Assembly (NCBI RefSeq): GCF_000820515.1
Contig: NZ_JXDG01000040.1
Span: forward strand, 62,001 to 126,000
Direction of reading: 5' to 3'
DNA length: 64,000 bases
Source: Pseudomonas batumici
GTDB taxonomy: Bacteria; Pseudomonadota; Gammaproteobacteria; Pseudomonadales; Pseudomonadaceae
The notes below the pieces were generated by a model. The model was not told the origin of the DNA, ran no database searches, and worked only from the letters and a program-made list of their open reading frames with translations. The translations under genes were made by a program, and so were the position numbers. Shown in pieces: positions 43,698 through 53,335 of the stretch (position 1 is its first letter; each line of letters opens with the position of its first letter).

Positions 43698-46600
43698 ATG
43701 CTCGGGCTGGTAAAGACCGCACTGCTCAAGCCCTACACGTTTATCGTGTTGGCGATATTCATCTGCATCATCGGGCCGCTGGCGGCCCTGCGGACCCCCA
43801 CCGACGTGTTTCCCGACATCGGCATTCCGGTGGTCGCGGTGGTCTGGCAATACAACGGCCTGTCTCCCGAGGACATGGCCGGCCGGGTGATCTACACCTA
43901 CGAACGCTCCCTGAGCACCACGGTCAACGACATCGAACACATCGAGTCGCAATCGCTGCCGGGCATGGGCATCGTCAAGATCTTCTTTCAGCCGGGCGTG
44001 GACATCCGCACCGCCAACGCCCAGGTGACCGCCGTCTCGCAGACCGTGCTCAAGCAGATGCCGCCGGGCATCACCCCGCCGCTGATCCTCAACTACAGCG
44101 CCTCGACGGTGCCGATCCTGCAGATGGCGTTTTCCAGCCCGACCCTGTCGGAAGCGAAGATCCGTGACTTGGTGCAGAACAACATCCGCCTGCCGCTGAC
44201 CGCCGTGCCGGGCCTGGCGATTCCGACACCGATGGGCGGCAAGCAACGCCAGATCACCCTCGACCTCGATCCCCAGGCGCTGGCCGCCAAGGGCCTGTCG
44301 GCGCAGGATGTGGGCAACGCCCTGGCCGCGCAGAACCAGATCATTCCGGTGGGTACCGCCAAACTCGGCCCCTACGAATACACCGTGCTGCTGAACAACA
44401 GCCCGAAAGTCATCGAAGAACTCAACGACCTGCCGATCAAGACCGTCGACGGCGCCCTGATCACCATCGGCCAGGTGGCCCACGTGCGTGACGGCTCGCC
44501 GCCACAGACCAACATCGTACGGGTCGACGGCCGCCGCGCAGTGCTGATGCCGGCCATGAAGAACGGCAATATCTCCACCCTGTCGATCGTCGACGGCATC
44601 CGCAACATGCTGCCGCTGATCAACGAAACCCTGCCCCCGGAACTCAAGACCTCACTGCTGGGCGACGCCTCGGTGTTCGTCAAGCAGTCGGTGGGCAGCG
44701 TTGCCCGCGAAGGCATCATCGCCGCCCTGCTGACCAGCGCGATGATCCTGCTGTTCCTCGGCAGTTGGCGCTCGACCCTGATCATCGCCGCCTCGATCCC
44801 GCTGGCGGTGCTCTCGGCCATCGCCCTGCTGGCCGCCACCGGCCAGACCCTCAACGTCATGACCCTGGGCGGGCTGGCGCTGGCGGTGGGGATCCTGGTG
44901 GACGATGCGACGGTGACCATCGAAAACATCAACTGGCACCTGGAACAGGGCAAGGCGGTCAAGGACGCGATCCTCGACGGCGCGAAGCAGATCGTCGGCC
45001 CGGCCTTCGTCTCGCTGCTGTGCATCTGCATCGTGTTCGTGCCGATGTTCATGCTGCAAGGCATTGCCGGTTTCCTGTTCCGGCCGATGGCCCTGGCGGT
45101 GATCTTCGCCATGGCCAGTTCCTTCATCCTGTCGCGGACCCTGGTGCCGACCCTGGCGATGTTCCTGCTCAAGCCCCATGTGGTTGAGGGCGGCAGCGGT
45201 CATCATCCCGAAGATGAATTCATCAACCATCACGAAGGCGAACAGCACAGCCAGCCGCGCAGTCGCTTGCTGCAAGGCGTACTGAGTTTCCAGCAGGGTT
45301 TCGAGCGCGGCTTCTCCGCGGTACGCGACGTCTACCACGGCCTGCTGACCCTGGCGCTGGGCTGCCGCAAGCGCTTCCTGCTGGGTTTCCTGGCCTGTGT
45401 GCTGGCGTCCTTCAGCCTGCTGCCGAGCCTGGGCGAGGACTTCTTCCCCGCCACCGACGCCGGCGCCCTGGCCCTGCACGTGCGCCTGCCGCTGGGCACG
45501 CGGATCGAGGAAAGCGCCGCCACCTTCGACCGTATCGAAGCGCGGATCCGCGAAGTGATTCCCGCCGAGGAACTGGACAACATCGTCGACAACATCGGTA
45601 TTCCGCTGAGCGGCATCGACATGGCCTATAGCAGCAGCGGCACCATCGGCCCGCAGGACGGCGATATCCAGGTGACCCTCAAGGCCGATCACCAGCCCAC
45701 CGCCGACTACGTGAAAAAGCTGCGCACGGCCTTGCCGGAAAGCTTCCCCGGCAGCCACTTCGCCTTCCTCCCGGCGGACATCAGCAGCCAGATCCTCAAC
45801 TTCGGCGCACCGGCTCCGCTGGACGTGAAGATCTCCGGGCGCAGTGCCGAGGAAAACCGCACCTTCGCCCTGGAGCTGCAACGGCGCCTGCAACACGTGC
45901 CGGGGATCGCCGACCTGCGGATCCAGCAATCGGTCGGCTACCCGTCGCTGGCAGTGAAGGTCGACCGTCTGCGCGCCAAAGGCCTGGGCATCACCGAGCG
46001 CGACGTCACCAACAGCATGGTCGCCTCGCTGGCGGGCAGCTCCCAGGTGGCACCGACCTTCTGGCTCAACCCGGCCAACGGCGTCTCCTATGGCGTGGTC
46101 GCGGCCACTCCGCAATACCGCCTGGACAGCCTGCCGTCACTGGAAGCGCTGCCGGTCACCGGCAGCAACGGCCAGTCGCAGATCCTCGGCGGCCTGGCGA
46201 CCATCAATCGGGTCCAGAGCCCGGCGGTGGTCACCCACTACAACATCCAGCCGACCCTGGACATCTACGCCAGCGTGCAAGGCCGGGACCTCGGCGCGGT
46301 GGCCCATGACATCCAGAAGATCCTCGACGATGCCTCCGCCTTGCGACCCAAGGGTGCGATTGTCAGCCTGCACGGCCAGATCGACGCCCTGCATGAGGCC
46401 TTCAGCGGCCTGAGCTTCGGCCTGCTGGGCGCCGTGGTATTGATCTACCTGCTGATCGTGGTCAACTTCCAGTCCTGGGTCGACCCTTTCGTGATCATCA
46501 CCGCCCTGCCCGCGGCCCTGGCCGGGATCGTCTGGATGCTGTTCCTGAGCGGCACCTCGCTGTCGGTGCCGGCCTTGACCGGGGCCATCCTCTGCATGGG

Positions 46601-46916
46601 CGTGGCCACCGCCAACTCGATCCTGGTGGTGAGCTTCTGCCGCGAACGCCTGGCCGAACACGGCGATGCCCTCAAGGCCGCCCTGGAAGCCGGCTACACC
46701 CGCTTCCGCCCGGTGTGCATGACCGCCCTGGCGATGATCATCGGCATGTTGCCGCTGGCCCTTTCCGAAGAACAGAACGCCCCCCTCGGACGCGCCGTGA
46801 TCGGCGGTCTGATCCTGGCGACCACTGCCACCCTGCTGTTCGTCCCCGTGGTGTTCAGCCTGGTGCACGGCCGCCAGCCCATTCGCGTCGTAGCTGGAGA
46901 AAACACCCATGACTGA
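43698..46916 (+). CDS. RND efflux pump inner-membrane permease
   Basis: This 1072-residue permease has the duplicated RND layout: helix 1, a large periplasmic loop, helices 2-6, then the same again. Near the start is TPTDVFPDIGIPVVAVVWQY, with RVIYTYERSLSTTVNDIEH later. The proton-relay Asp pair is Asp402-Asp403 in LAVGILVDDATVTIEN, and the second half ends PVCMTALAMIIGMLPLALSE. The start at 43698 has a perfect GGAGG site. It forms a drug or metabolite exporter with the adaptor and outer-membrane genes that follow, overlapping the adaptor by eight bases. Confidence 0.9.
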   Translation: MLGLVKTALLKPYTFIVLAIFICIIGPLAALRTPTDVFPDIGIPVVAVVWQYNGLSPEDMAGRVIYTYERSLSTTVNDIEHIESQSLPGMGIVKIFFQPGVDIRTANAQVTAVSQTVLKQMPPGITPPLILNYSASTVPILQMAFSSPTLSEAKIRDLVQNNIRLPLTAVPGLAIPTPMGGKQRQITLDLDPQALAAKGLSAQDVGNALAAQNQIIPVGTAKLGPYEYTVLLNNSPKVIEELNDLPIKTVDGALITIGQVAHVRDGSPPQTNIVRVDGRRAVLMPAMKNGNISTLSIVDGIRNMLPLINETLPPELKTSLLGDASVFVKQSVGSVAREGIIAALLTSAMILLFLGSWRSTLIIAASIPLAVLSAIALLAATGQTLNVMTLGGLALAVGILVDDATVTIENINWHLEQGKAVKDAILDGAKQIVGPAFVSLLCICIVFVPMFMLQGIAGFLFRPMALAVIFAMASSFILSRTLVPTLAMFLLKPHVVEGGSGHHPEDEFINHHEGEQHSQPRSRLLQGVLSFQQGFERGFSAVRDVYHGLLTLALGCRKRFLLGFLACVLASFSLLPSLGEDFFPATDAGALALHVRLPLGTRIEESAATFDRIEARIREVIPAEELDNIVDNIGIPLSGIDMAYSSSGTIGPQDGDIQVTLKADHQPTADYVKKLRTALPESFPGSHFAFLPADISSQILNFGAPAPLDVKISGRSAEENRTFALELQRRLQHVPGIADLRIQQSVGYPSLAVKVDRLRAKGLGITERDVTNSMVASLAGSSQVAPTFWLNPANGVSYGVVAATPQYRLDSLPSLEALPVTGSNGQSQILGGLATINRVQSPAVVTHYNIQPTLDIYASVQGRDLGAVAHDIQKILDDASALRPKGAIVSLHGQIDALHEAFSGLSFGLLGAVVLIYLLIVVNFQSWVDPFVIITALPAALAGIVWMLFLSGTSLSVPALTGAILCMGVATANSILVVSFCRERLAEHGDALKAALEAGYTRFRPVCMTALAMIIGMLPLALSEEQNAPLGRAVIGGLILATTATLLFVPVVFSLVHGRQPIRVVAGENTHD

Positions 46917-48072
46917 TCGCAAACCCTCGGGCAAACGCCTGCTTTACCTGGGCGTCGGCGGGCTGACCCTGGCCGCCTTGCTGGTCGCCAACGGGATTGC
47001 CGCGCGGACCCGCCATGAACAGGCCGTGAGCGCCTGGACCGAAACCGCCGCCGTGCCCATGGTCAGCGTGTTCAAGCCGGCGCAGAACGCCGCCGGCGAT
47101 ACCCTGCGCCTGCCGGCCCGCCTGGAAGCCTGGAGCAAGGCGCCGATCCATGCGCGGGTCAGCGGCTATCTGAAGGACTGGAAAACCGACATCGGCAGCC
47201 CGGTCAAGGCCGGCCAGGTGCTGGCGGAGATCGACAGCCCGGACCTCGACCAGCAGGTCGCCCAGGCCCATGCCCACCTGCTGCAGGAACAGGCCAATGC
47301 GCGCCTGGCCGAGACCACCGCTACGCGCTGGCAGAACCTGGTGGGGACCCATTCGGTGTCGCGCCAGGAAGCCGATGAAAAAAGCTCCAACGCCGCCGCG
47401 GCCAAGGCCAATGCCGAAGCCGCCAGCGCCGACTACGCACGGCTGTCGGCGCTGGAAGCGTACAAGACGATCCGCGCCCCCTTCGCCGGCACCATCACCG
47501 CCCGCAACACCGATATCGGCCAGTTGATCAAGGCCGACAGCGACAGCGACCCGGAACTGTTCGACATCGCCGACACCCATCAACTGCGGCTCTACGTGCC
47601 CATCCCGCAGAACTACGCCAGCGTGATCCGTCCCGGTCTCGAAGTAAAACTGAGCGTGCCGGAACATCCTGGCCGGCAGTTCAGCGCGAAACTGGTGGGC
47701 AACTCCACCGCCGTCGACTCGCGCTCAGGCACCCTGCTGGCGCAGTTCGTCGCCGAGAACCCGGACAACGCCCTGCTGCCGGGCGACTACGCCGAGGCGA
47801 CCCTGCCGATCCCGGCGGACACCCATGGCGTCAGCATTCCCGCCAGCGCCTTGATCTTCCGCGCCCAGGGCACCCAGGTGGCCGTGCTCGACGCCCAGTC
47901 CCATGTGCACCTGCGCGACATCCACATCGGCCTGGACCTGGGCGAACGCCTGGTCATCGACCAGGGCCTGAAACCCGCCGACACCGTGATCGACAATCCG
48001 CCGGACGCCCTGCGCGAAGGCGACCCGGTGAAACTCGCCGACGCCGGAGGCCAGCATGTCCCCAAGGCTTAA
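46909..48072 (+). CDS. RND efflux pump periplasmic adaptor
   Basis: This 387-residue membrane fusion protein bridges the permease and the outer-membrane channel. It has an N-terminal membrane anchor (RLLYLGVGGLTLAALLVANG), a lipoyl-like half (IHARVSGYLKDWKTDIGSPV), a coiled-coil hairpin of about 80 residues, then the second lipoyl half IRAPFAGTITARNTDIGQLI and beta-barrel/membrane-proximal domains. Gene order is permease-adaptor-outer membrane, the reverse of the more usual adaptor-first order. It overlaps the outer-membrane gene by 17 bases. Confidence 0.9.
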   Translation: MTDRKPSGKRLLYLGVGGLTLAALLVANGIAARTRHEQAVSAWTETAAVPMVSVFKPAQNAAGDTLRLPARLEAWSKAPIHARVSGYLKDWKTDIGSPVKAGQVLAEIDSPDLDQQVAQAHAHLLQEQANARLAETTATRWQNLVGTHSVSRQEADEKSSNAAAAKANAEAASADYARLSALEAYKTIRAPFAGTITARNTDIGQLIKADSDSDPELFDIADTHQLRLYVPIPQNYASVIRPGLEVKLSVPEHPGRQFSAKLVGNSTAVDSRSGTLLAQFVAENPDNALLPGDYAEATLPIPADTHGVSIPASALIFRAQGTQVAVLDAQSHVHLRDIHIGLDLGERLVIDQGLKPADTVIDNPPDALREGDPVKLADAGGQHVPKA

Positions 48073-49474
48073 GCGCAGCGCCTGGCTATTGATCGCGAGC
48101 TTGCAGGGCTGCTCCCTGGCGCCGACCTACCAGCCGCCCCGACTCGACCTGCCGGAACACTATCGCGAGCAGACCAGCGACGGCCCCTGGCACCTGGCAC
48201 AACCGGGCGAGCGGTTGTCACAACACTGGTGGACGCTGTTCCAGGACAAGCAGCTCGACGACCTGCAACAGCGCCTGCTCAAGGCCAACCCGGACCTGGC
48301 CGCCGCCCTCGCGCACTACGACGGCGCCCAGGCCTACGCGAGCCAGTTGCATGCCGGATTGTTCCCGCAGATCAGCGCCAGCGCGCAACCTCTGCGCCAG
48401 CGCCAATCGGACAATCGCCCGCTGCGCGGCAGCACCCAGCCGTCGGTGTACGACAGCAATACCGCAGGCTTTGCCCTGAACTTCGACCTCGACCTGTGGG
48501 GGCGGATTCGCAACCAGGTGGCCGCCGGCGACGCCCAGGCCCAGGCCTCCGGCGACGACCTGGCGGTGGCGCGCCTGAGCCTGCAACAGCAGTTGGCGAC
48601 CTTGTATGTCCAGCTCAATGGCCTGGACGCCCAGGACCGGATTCTCACCAGTTCCCTGGATGACTACACCCAGGCCCTGCAACTGACCCGCGACCGCTAC
48701 CAGGGCCAGATCGCCTCGGAACTCGACCTGACCCGCGCCCAGAGCCAGCTGGCCGAGGCCCGGGCGCAGCTGGACGAAGTGCGCGGCCAACGCAACCTGG
48801 CCGAACACGCCATTGCCGAATTGGTGGGAGAGCCGGCCAGTGATTTCCAACTGCCGCCGACCCAGGCGCTCCTGACCATTCCCAAGGTGCCCGGCGCCCT
48901 GCCCAGCGGCCTGCTGCAACGGCGTGCGGATATCGCCGCGGCGGAACGGCGGGTGTTCGCCGCCAATGCCGGGATCGGCGTGGCCAAGGCCGCCTGGTAC
49001 CCGGATTTCAGCCTGACCGGCCTGCTCGGCGGCCAGACCCAGGGCAGCGGCAACCTGCTGTCGACGGGTAACCGGTACTGGGCGCTGGGACCACTGGTCA
49101 ACCTGCCGATTTTCGACGGCGGTCGCCTCAGTGCCCAGGAGCATCAGGCCAAGGCCGAATTCGAAGAAGCCTCGGCCCATTACCGCAGCCAAGTCTTGCG
49201 TGCGGTGCGCGAAGTCGAGGACAACCTGGCGCAACTGCGCGACTTGCAACAGGAGGTCCAGGATGAGCAGGCGGCCGTGAGTGCGGCGCAGAACACCCAG
49301 ACCCTGGCGATGAACAGCTACCAGGCCGGGGCGGTGAACTATCTGGACGTGGTGACGGCGCAGACTGCGGCGCTGCAGGCGCAGCGGCAATTGCAGGCCT
49401 TGCAGACCCGCCAGCTGCAGGCCAGCATCGGCCTGATGACCGCGTTGGGTGGCGGTTGGAGCCCCGAGGGCTGA
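48056..49474 (+). CDS. NodT-family outer-membrane efflux lipoprotein
   Basis: This 472-residue protein is a TolC-like trimeric channel of the NodT group. A lipobox SLQGC gives an N-terminal lipidated Cys, followed by APTYQPPRLDLPEHY. The two OEP repeats are visible through long helices, FDLDLWGRIRNQVAAGDAQA and YWALGPLVNLPIFDGGRLSA. The body ends with the second coiled-coil half (LQTRQLQASIGLMTALGGGW). It completes the tripartite RND pump. Confidence 0.9.
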   Translation: MSPRLKRSAWLLIASLQGCSLAPTYQPPRLDLPEHYREQTSDGPWHLAQPGERLSQHWWTLFQDKQLDDLQQRLLKANPDLAAALAHYDGAQAYASQLHAGLFPQISASAQPLRQRQSDNRPLRGSTQPSVYDSNTAGFALNFDLDLWGRIRNQVAAGDAQAQASGDDLAVARLSLQQQLATLYVQLNGLDAQDRILTSSLDDYTQALQLTRDRYQGQIASELDLTRAQSQLAEARAQLDEVRGQRNLAEHAIAELVGEPASDFQLPPTQALLTIPKVPGALPSGLLQRRADIAAAERRVFAANAGIGVAKAAWYPDFSLTGLLGGQTQGSGNLLSTGNRYWALGPLVNLPIFDGGRLSAQEHQAKAEFEEASAHYRSQVLRAVREVEDNLAQLRDLQQEVQDEQAAVSAAQNTQTLAMNSYQAGAVNYLDVVTAQTAALQAQRQLQALQTRQLQASIGLMTALGGGWSPEG

Positions 49475-49492
49475 ACGCGCGCGCCCCTGTAG

Positions 49493-49566
49493 GAGCCGGC
49501 TTGCTGGCGATAGCGGCCGATCAGGCAATGCAAGGCTTGCTGGCCTCATCGCCGGCAAGCCGGCTC
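49493..49566. repeat. REP-type palindrome pair
   Basis: GAGCCGGCTTGCTGGCGA (49493-49510) is repeated inverted as TCGCCGGCAAGCCGGCTC (49549-49566) with one mismatch, around 38 bases. The wording GTAGGAGCCGGCTTGCTGGCGATAG...CTCTCACAG is typical of Pseudomonas REP elements. It lies after the RND operon and may also act as a transcript-stabilising or ending hairpin. Confidence 0.8.
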
Positions 49567-49884
49567 TCACAGATCGCGTGGCGATTTCCTGCCTGCGCAA
49601 CTTTTGCCCCATCCCTGGCCTTAAAAACGCCTCATCCAGCTCTGCAATGCCTGCTACACAAGGCCTCCAACCCACCAGGCAACTTCTTGCGCGATCATGC
49701 GCAACACCTTGCGCACTTTCCTCAAGAAACGCCCTCCAAACCTAGAACCATTCTGCAAAAACAAAATAACTACATGTTTTTAAACAAAAAATAAAAACAG
49801 GCACAACTCTTGATCTGTAGACCTGTGAACCCATCGAGCGTCCCTTGATGGCACACAGCACCTCTTCGGACAAGGAATTCATCC
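49567..49884. other. Spacer upstream of hcp
   Basis: About 320 bases with an AT-rich stretch (49755-49800) that must contain the hcp promoter. GGCACAACTCTTGA at 49800-49813 has the spacing of a sigma-54 -24/-12 site (GG then 10 bases then GA instead of GC), but the fit is weak. No other feature is visible. Confidence 0.35.
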
Positions 49885-50400
49885 ATGCCAACACCTGCCT
49901 ACCTGACCCTGCAAGGCCTCAAGCAAGGCCTGATCACCGCGGGCACCTTTACCCAGGACTCGGTCGGAAACATCTACCAGGAAGGTCATGAAGACCAGAT
50001 CCTGGTCCAGGGTTTCGCTCACGACATCACCATCCCCCGCGACCCGCAATCCGGACAACCGACCGGCCAGCGTGTGCACCATCCGCTGATGATCAGCAAG
50101 GTCTTCGACAAGTCCTCGCCGCTGATCTTCAGCGCCCTGACCAGCGGGGAAACCCTGACCAAATGCCGCCTGGAGTGGTACCGCACCTCCTCCTCCGGCA
50201 CCCAGGAGCACTATTTCACCATCGAACTGGAAGACGCCATCGTCGTCGACGTGAAATCGCGCATGCCCAATTGCCAGGACCCGAACCAGGCGCACTTCAC
50301 CCATCTGGAAGACGTGTACTTCAGCTACCGCAAGATCACCTGGACCCACGAAGTGGCGGGCACCTCCGCCTCCAATGACTGGCGCTCCCCAGTGTCCTGA
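49885..50400 (+). CDS. hcp: Type VI secretion tube protein Hcp
   Basis: This 171-residue protein is an Hcp tube subunit: TPAYLTLQGLKQGLITAGTF, HDITIPRDPQSGQPTGQRVH HPLMISKVFDKSSP (split here for length), then the late RKITWTHEVAGTSASNDWRS. Hcp hexamers stack into the inner tube fired by the T6SS. An AAGGA site precedes the ATG. The structural T6SS genes are not in the window, so this is a remote hcp-vgrG cargo island. Confidence 0.93.
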   Translation: MPTPAYLTLQGLKQGLITAGTFTQDSVGNIYQEGHEDQILVQGFAHDITIPRDPQSGQPTGQRVHHPLMISKVFDKSSPLIFSALTSGETLTKCRLEWYRTSSSGTQEHYFTIELEDAIVVDVKSRMPNCQDPNQAHFTHLEDVYFSYRKITWTHEVAGTSASNDWRSPVS

Positions 50401-50544
50401 TTCCCACCTGGGCGTCGCTCGGCCTAGCCGGCGACGCCTTGCGCCGTTCCCTCAAAACCTTTTGGCGCGCTGCGGCCCCTCGGCACTGGCGAAGGTTTCG
50501 TACGGCCCAGATTTCACACCACAGCATTTTCCAAGGAGGAGCAC

Positions 50545-52575
50545 ATGCCAGCGCCGGCCAATCAACCTCACTTCAGCCTGACGATCGAGGACTTCGAACA
50601 CCCACTGCAGGTCGCCGCCTTCACCGGTCACGAAGCGCTCAACCAGCCCTTCAGCTTCGATCTGAAACTGGTGGGCGAGCGCGACCTCGATCTGCAAAGC
50701 CTGCTGCACAAGCAAGCCTTTCTCAGACTCTGCACCTCGGGCGCGGGTATCCATGGACAGTTCTATCGTGTCGCCCAGGGGCCACGCGGCAGGCGCCTGG
50801 CGCATTACCAGGTCTGTCTGCGCCCACGCCTTGCCGACCTCGAACATCGCCTCAACCAGCGCATCTTCCAGCACCTCAGCGTCCCGCAGATCATCGCCCT
50901 GGTGCTGAACGACCACGGTCTGTTCGGCAACCACTACCGCTTCCACCTCAGCGGCCACTACCCGGCGCGGGAATATTGCGTGCAGTACCGGGAGTCCGAC
51001 CTGCACTTCATCCAGCGCCTGTGCGAAGAAGAAGGCCTGCACTTCCACTTCCAGCATGACAGCGGCAGCCACACCCTGGTGTTCGGCGACGACCAGGCTT
51101 TTTTCCCAACGCAAGCGCCTCGGCGTTACCAAAAAGACAGCGGATTGGCAGCCCCGACAGCAGCCATCAACCGCTTCAGCGTGCGCCTGGAAACCCGCAG
51201 CACAAGCGTCACTCATCGGGATTACGATTTCGACAATCCCACTCGGCCTCTGGAACATATCAGCTGCGGCGAACAGCTTCCCGACCTGGAAGACTATGCC
51301 TTTCCGGCGCGCTGCACCGACCAGCAGCAAGGCAAGCAGCGGGCGCGGCGCGCCCTGGAGCGACACCGCTGCACCTTCCGGCAAGCTCACGGCCAAAGCG
51401 ATATCCCGGCTCTGTCGAGCGGGCACCTGCTGACGCTCACCGAGCATCCGCATGCCGACTGGAATGCTCTTTGGCTGCTGACCGAGATCAGCCACGAAGG
51501 CCGACAACCGCAAGTCCTGGAGGAACTCGCCAGCAGCGCCAACACGACGGACAGTTTCCAGCAGGGTTATCGAAACAGCTTCCGCGCCCTGCCCGCCGAC
51601 ACGCCTTTTCGCCCCGCGCTGGCCCATCCGAAGCCCTGCATCGACGGCAGCCAGACAGCCGTAGTCACCGGCCCGCCGGGAGAAGAGATCCATTGCGATG
51701 CCCATGGCCGGGTCAAGGTGCAATTCCATTGGGATCGGGCAGCGACTCACAGCGAGGCCAGCAGTGGCTGGCTGAGGGTCGCCTCGGCCTGGGCGGGGAA
51801 CGGCCATGGTGCCTTGAGCATCCCGCGTGTCGGCATAGAAGTGCTGGTGAGCTTTCTCGAGGGCAACCCGGATCAGCCGTTGATTACCGGCTGCCTGTAC
51901 CACGCACTCAACCGGCCGCCTTACGAACTGCCCGCCCACAAGACCCGTAGCGTCTTCAAGACCCTCAGCTCACCCGGTGGTGGCGGCTTCAACGAGCTGC
52001 GCATCGAAGACCGCAAGGGCCAGGAGCAGATCTACCTGCGCGCCCAGCGTGACTGGCAACAGGTGGTCGAACACGATCAGGTCATCCAGGTCGGTCATGA
52101 ACGCCACGACAGCGTGGCCGCCACCAGCTACCGCGAACTCAAGGCCGACGAACATCGCACCACCCGGGCCGATCGCAAGACCGAGATACGGGCCGACGAT
52201 CACCTGAACATCGGCCAGAGCCGGCATGTACGACTCGGCAACAGCTATCTGCTCCAGGCCGACGAGGAGATCCACCTCAAAAGCGCTGCCCGGGTGGTGA
52301 TCGAAGCCGGCAGTGAACTGACCCTCAAGGTCGGCGGCAGCTTTATCAAGATCGATGGCAACGGCATCACCCTGAGCCCGGAGCCGGACGCAGATGCCAA
52401 GGCGGTGCCGGGTGTTGGCACCCGGGTGGCCGCCCTGCTACCCGGTCTGTTTCAGGCCGTTACCCGCCCTCTCCCCGCAGCGCCCTTGTCCATGGCACAA
52501 CTGGCAACCCTGCTGCGTGGCGCGGCGTTCTGCGAAGAGTGCGAGAAGTGCAAGGCAGGTGTCTGTGAGCGCTGA
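50545..52575 (+). CDS. vgrG: Type VI secretion spike protein VgrG
   Basis: This 676-residue spike protein has the gp27-like base (DFEHPLQVAAFTGHEALNQP, ESDLHFIQRLCEEEGLHFHF), the gp5 OB fold (HGRVKVQFHWDR, then SSGWLRVASAWAGNGHG and PRVGIEVLVSFLEGNPDQPL), and a beta-helix rich in short repeats up to GGSFIKIDGNGITLSPEP. A short Ala/Pro tail with a CEECEKCKAGVC cluster ends the protein, without a fused effector domain. The ribosome site is AAGGAGG. It should carry the Rhs effector encoded downstream with the help of the DUF4123 chaperone. Confidence 0.94.
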   Translation: MPAPANQPHFSLTIEDFEHPLQVAAFTGHEALNQPFSFDLKLVGERDLDLQSLLHKQAFLRLCTSGAGIHGQFYRVAQGPRGRRLAHYQVCLRPRLADLEHRLNQRIFQHLSVPQIIALVLNDHGLFGNHYRFHLSGHYPAREYCVQYRESDLHFIQRLCEEEGLHFHFQHDSGSHTLVFGDDQAFFPTQAPRRYQKDSGLAAPTAAINRFSVRLETRSTSVTHRDYDFDNPTRPLEHISCGEQLPDLEDYAFPARCTDQQQGKQRARRALERHRCTFRQAHGQSDIPALSSGHLLTLTEHPHADWNALWLLTEISHEGRQPQVLEELASSANTTDSFQQGYRNSFRALPADTPFRPALAHPKPCIDGSQTAVVTGPPGEEIHCDAHGRVKVQFHWDRAATHSEASSGWLRVASAWAGNGHGALSIPRVGIEVLVSFLEGNPDQPLITGCLYHALNRPPYELPAHKTRSVFKTLSSPGGGGFNELRIEDRKGQEQIYLRAQRDWQQVVEHDQVIQVGHERHDSVAATSYRELKADEHRTTRADRKTEIRADDHLNIGQSRHVRLGNSYLLQADEEIHLKSAARVVIEAGSELTLKVGGSFIKIDGNGITLSPEPDADAKAVPGVGTRVAALLPGLFQAVTRPLPAAPLSMAQLATLLRGAAFCEECEKCKAGVCER

Positions 52576-53335
52576 GCCTTTGACACCCGAGCGCTGGTTG
52601 GCCCAGGCCCCGATGGCGCCTCACGAGCGGCTCTATCTGATACTCAGCGACGCCAGCGAGGCCAGACCACTGGCCGCCTTGCGCAGGATCGGCAACCCGC
52701 TGGCGCCCCTGCCGGTCTGGAGAGACACACCTTATGCCGATTGGCTTGAGGTGATGCCCCATGTCGTCGAACTCAGGGTGCAAAGCCCGTTTCTGTCCTG
52801 GATCGCCGACACCGAATACCGGGATTGGGGCTGGCTTGCGCTGTCGTCGAACACCCCGGAACAGCTCATGGCGCACCTGCGCGGCCTGACCCAGGTGAAG
52901 CTTCCGACGGGCAACCCGGTGTTCTTTCGTTTCTGGGATGGCCGTCAATGGCTGCCGACCCTCGACTTTCTCGGTCCCGAGGCCAGTGAGCTGCTGCCGG
53001 GCCTGAGTCGCTATCTCATCAATGGCCAGGCACGAGCCCTCAGCCACTCGGTCAGGCGCGAAGCCAAGACCTATCCCTGGTGGGAGGTTCCGCCGGCGCT
53101 GCTGGAACACCTGTCCGGGCAGTGTCCCGAAACGCTGATCGACAACAGCCTGCAGTGGCTGAGCGAAGACCACCCCGCGCTGTATGACGCCGTGCCCGTC
53201 GCCCACCTGCGGCACAAGCTCGCCCGCTTCCTGGAACGCTCGGCGCCCGGCCCGACCCGGCAAGCCGCCCTGCTCGCCTATCTGTCCCGGGAACTGGCGG
53301 TCGCGGAGTACCTTGCCAGGGAGGCAAGACGATGA
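52565..53335 (+). CDS. DUF4123 effector chaperone
   Basis: This 256-residue protein is the adaptor that loads the effector onto VgrG (Tap/TEC type). Visible DUF4123 features are LYLILSDASEARPLAALRRI near the N-terminus, WGWLALSSNTPEQLMAHLRG and VFFRFWDGRQWLPTLDFLG. The GTG start at 52565 overlaps the VgrG stop by 11 bases, so the three genes vgrG, chaperone and rhs are coupled. The longer upstream frame inside vgrG is rejected. Confidence 0.85.
   Translation: MSAEPLTPERWLAQAPMAPHERLYLILSDASEARPLAALRRIGNPLAPLPVWRDTPYADWLEVMPHVVELRVQSPFLSWIADTEYRDWGWLALSSNTPEQLMAHLRGLTQVKLPTGNPVFFRFWDGRQWLPTLDFLGPEASELLPGLSRYLINGQARALSHSVRREAKTYPWWEVPPALLEHLSGQCPETLIDNSLQWLSEDHPALYDAVPVAHLRHKLARFLERSAPGPTRQAALLAYLSRELAVAEYLAREARR

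Noticed and set aside
44652..46115. Minus-strand frame (487 residues) opposite the RND permease
   Set aside because: Antisense of the permease; Asp/His/Gln-rich artefact of high-GC third positions.
49800..49813. Sigma-54-like site before hcp
   Set aside because: Spacing fits but the -12 element reads GA rather than GC; mentioned only as a weak possibility.
50452..51939. Minus-strand frame (495 residues) opposite vgrG
   Set aside because: Antisense of a certain VgrG gene.
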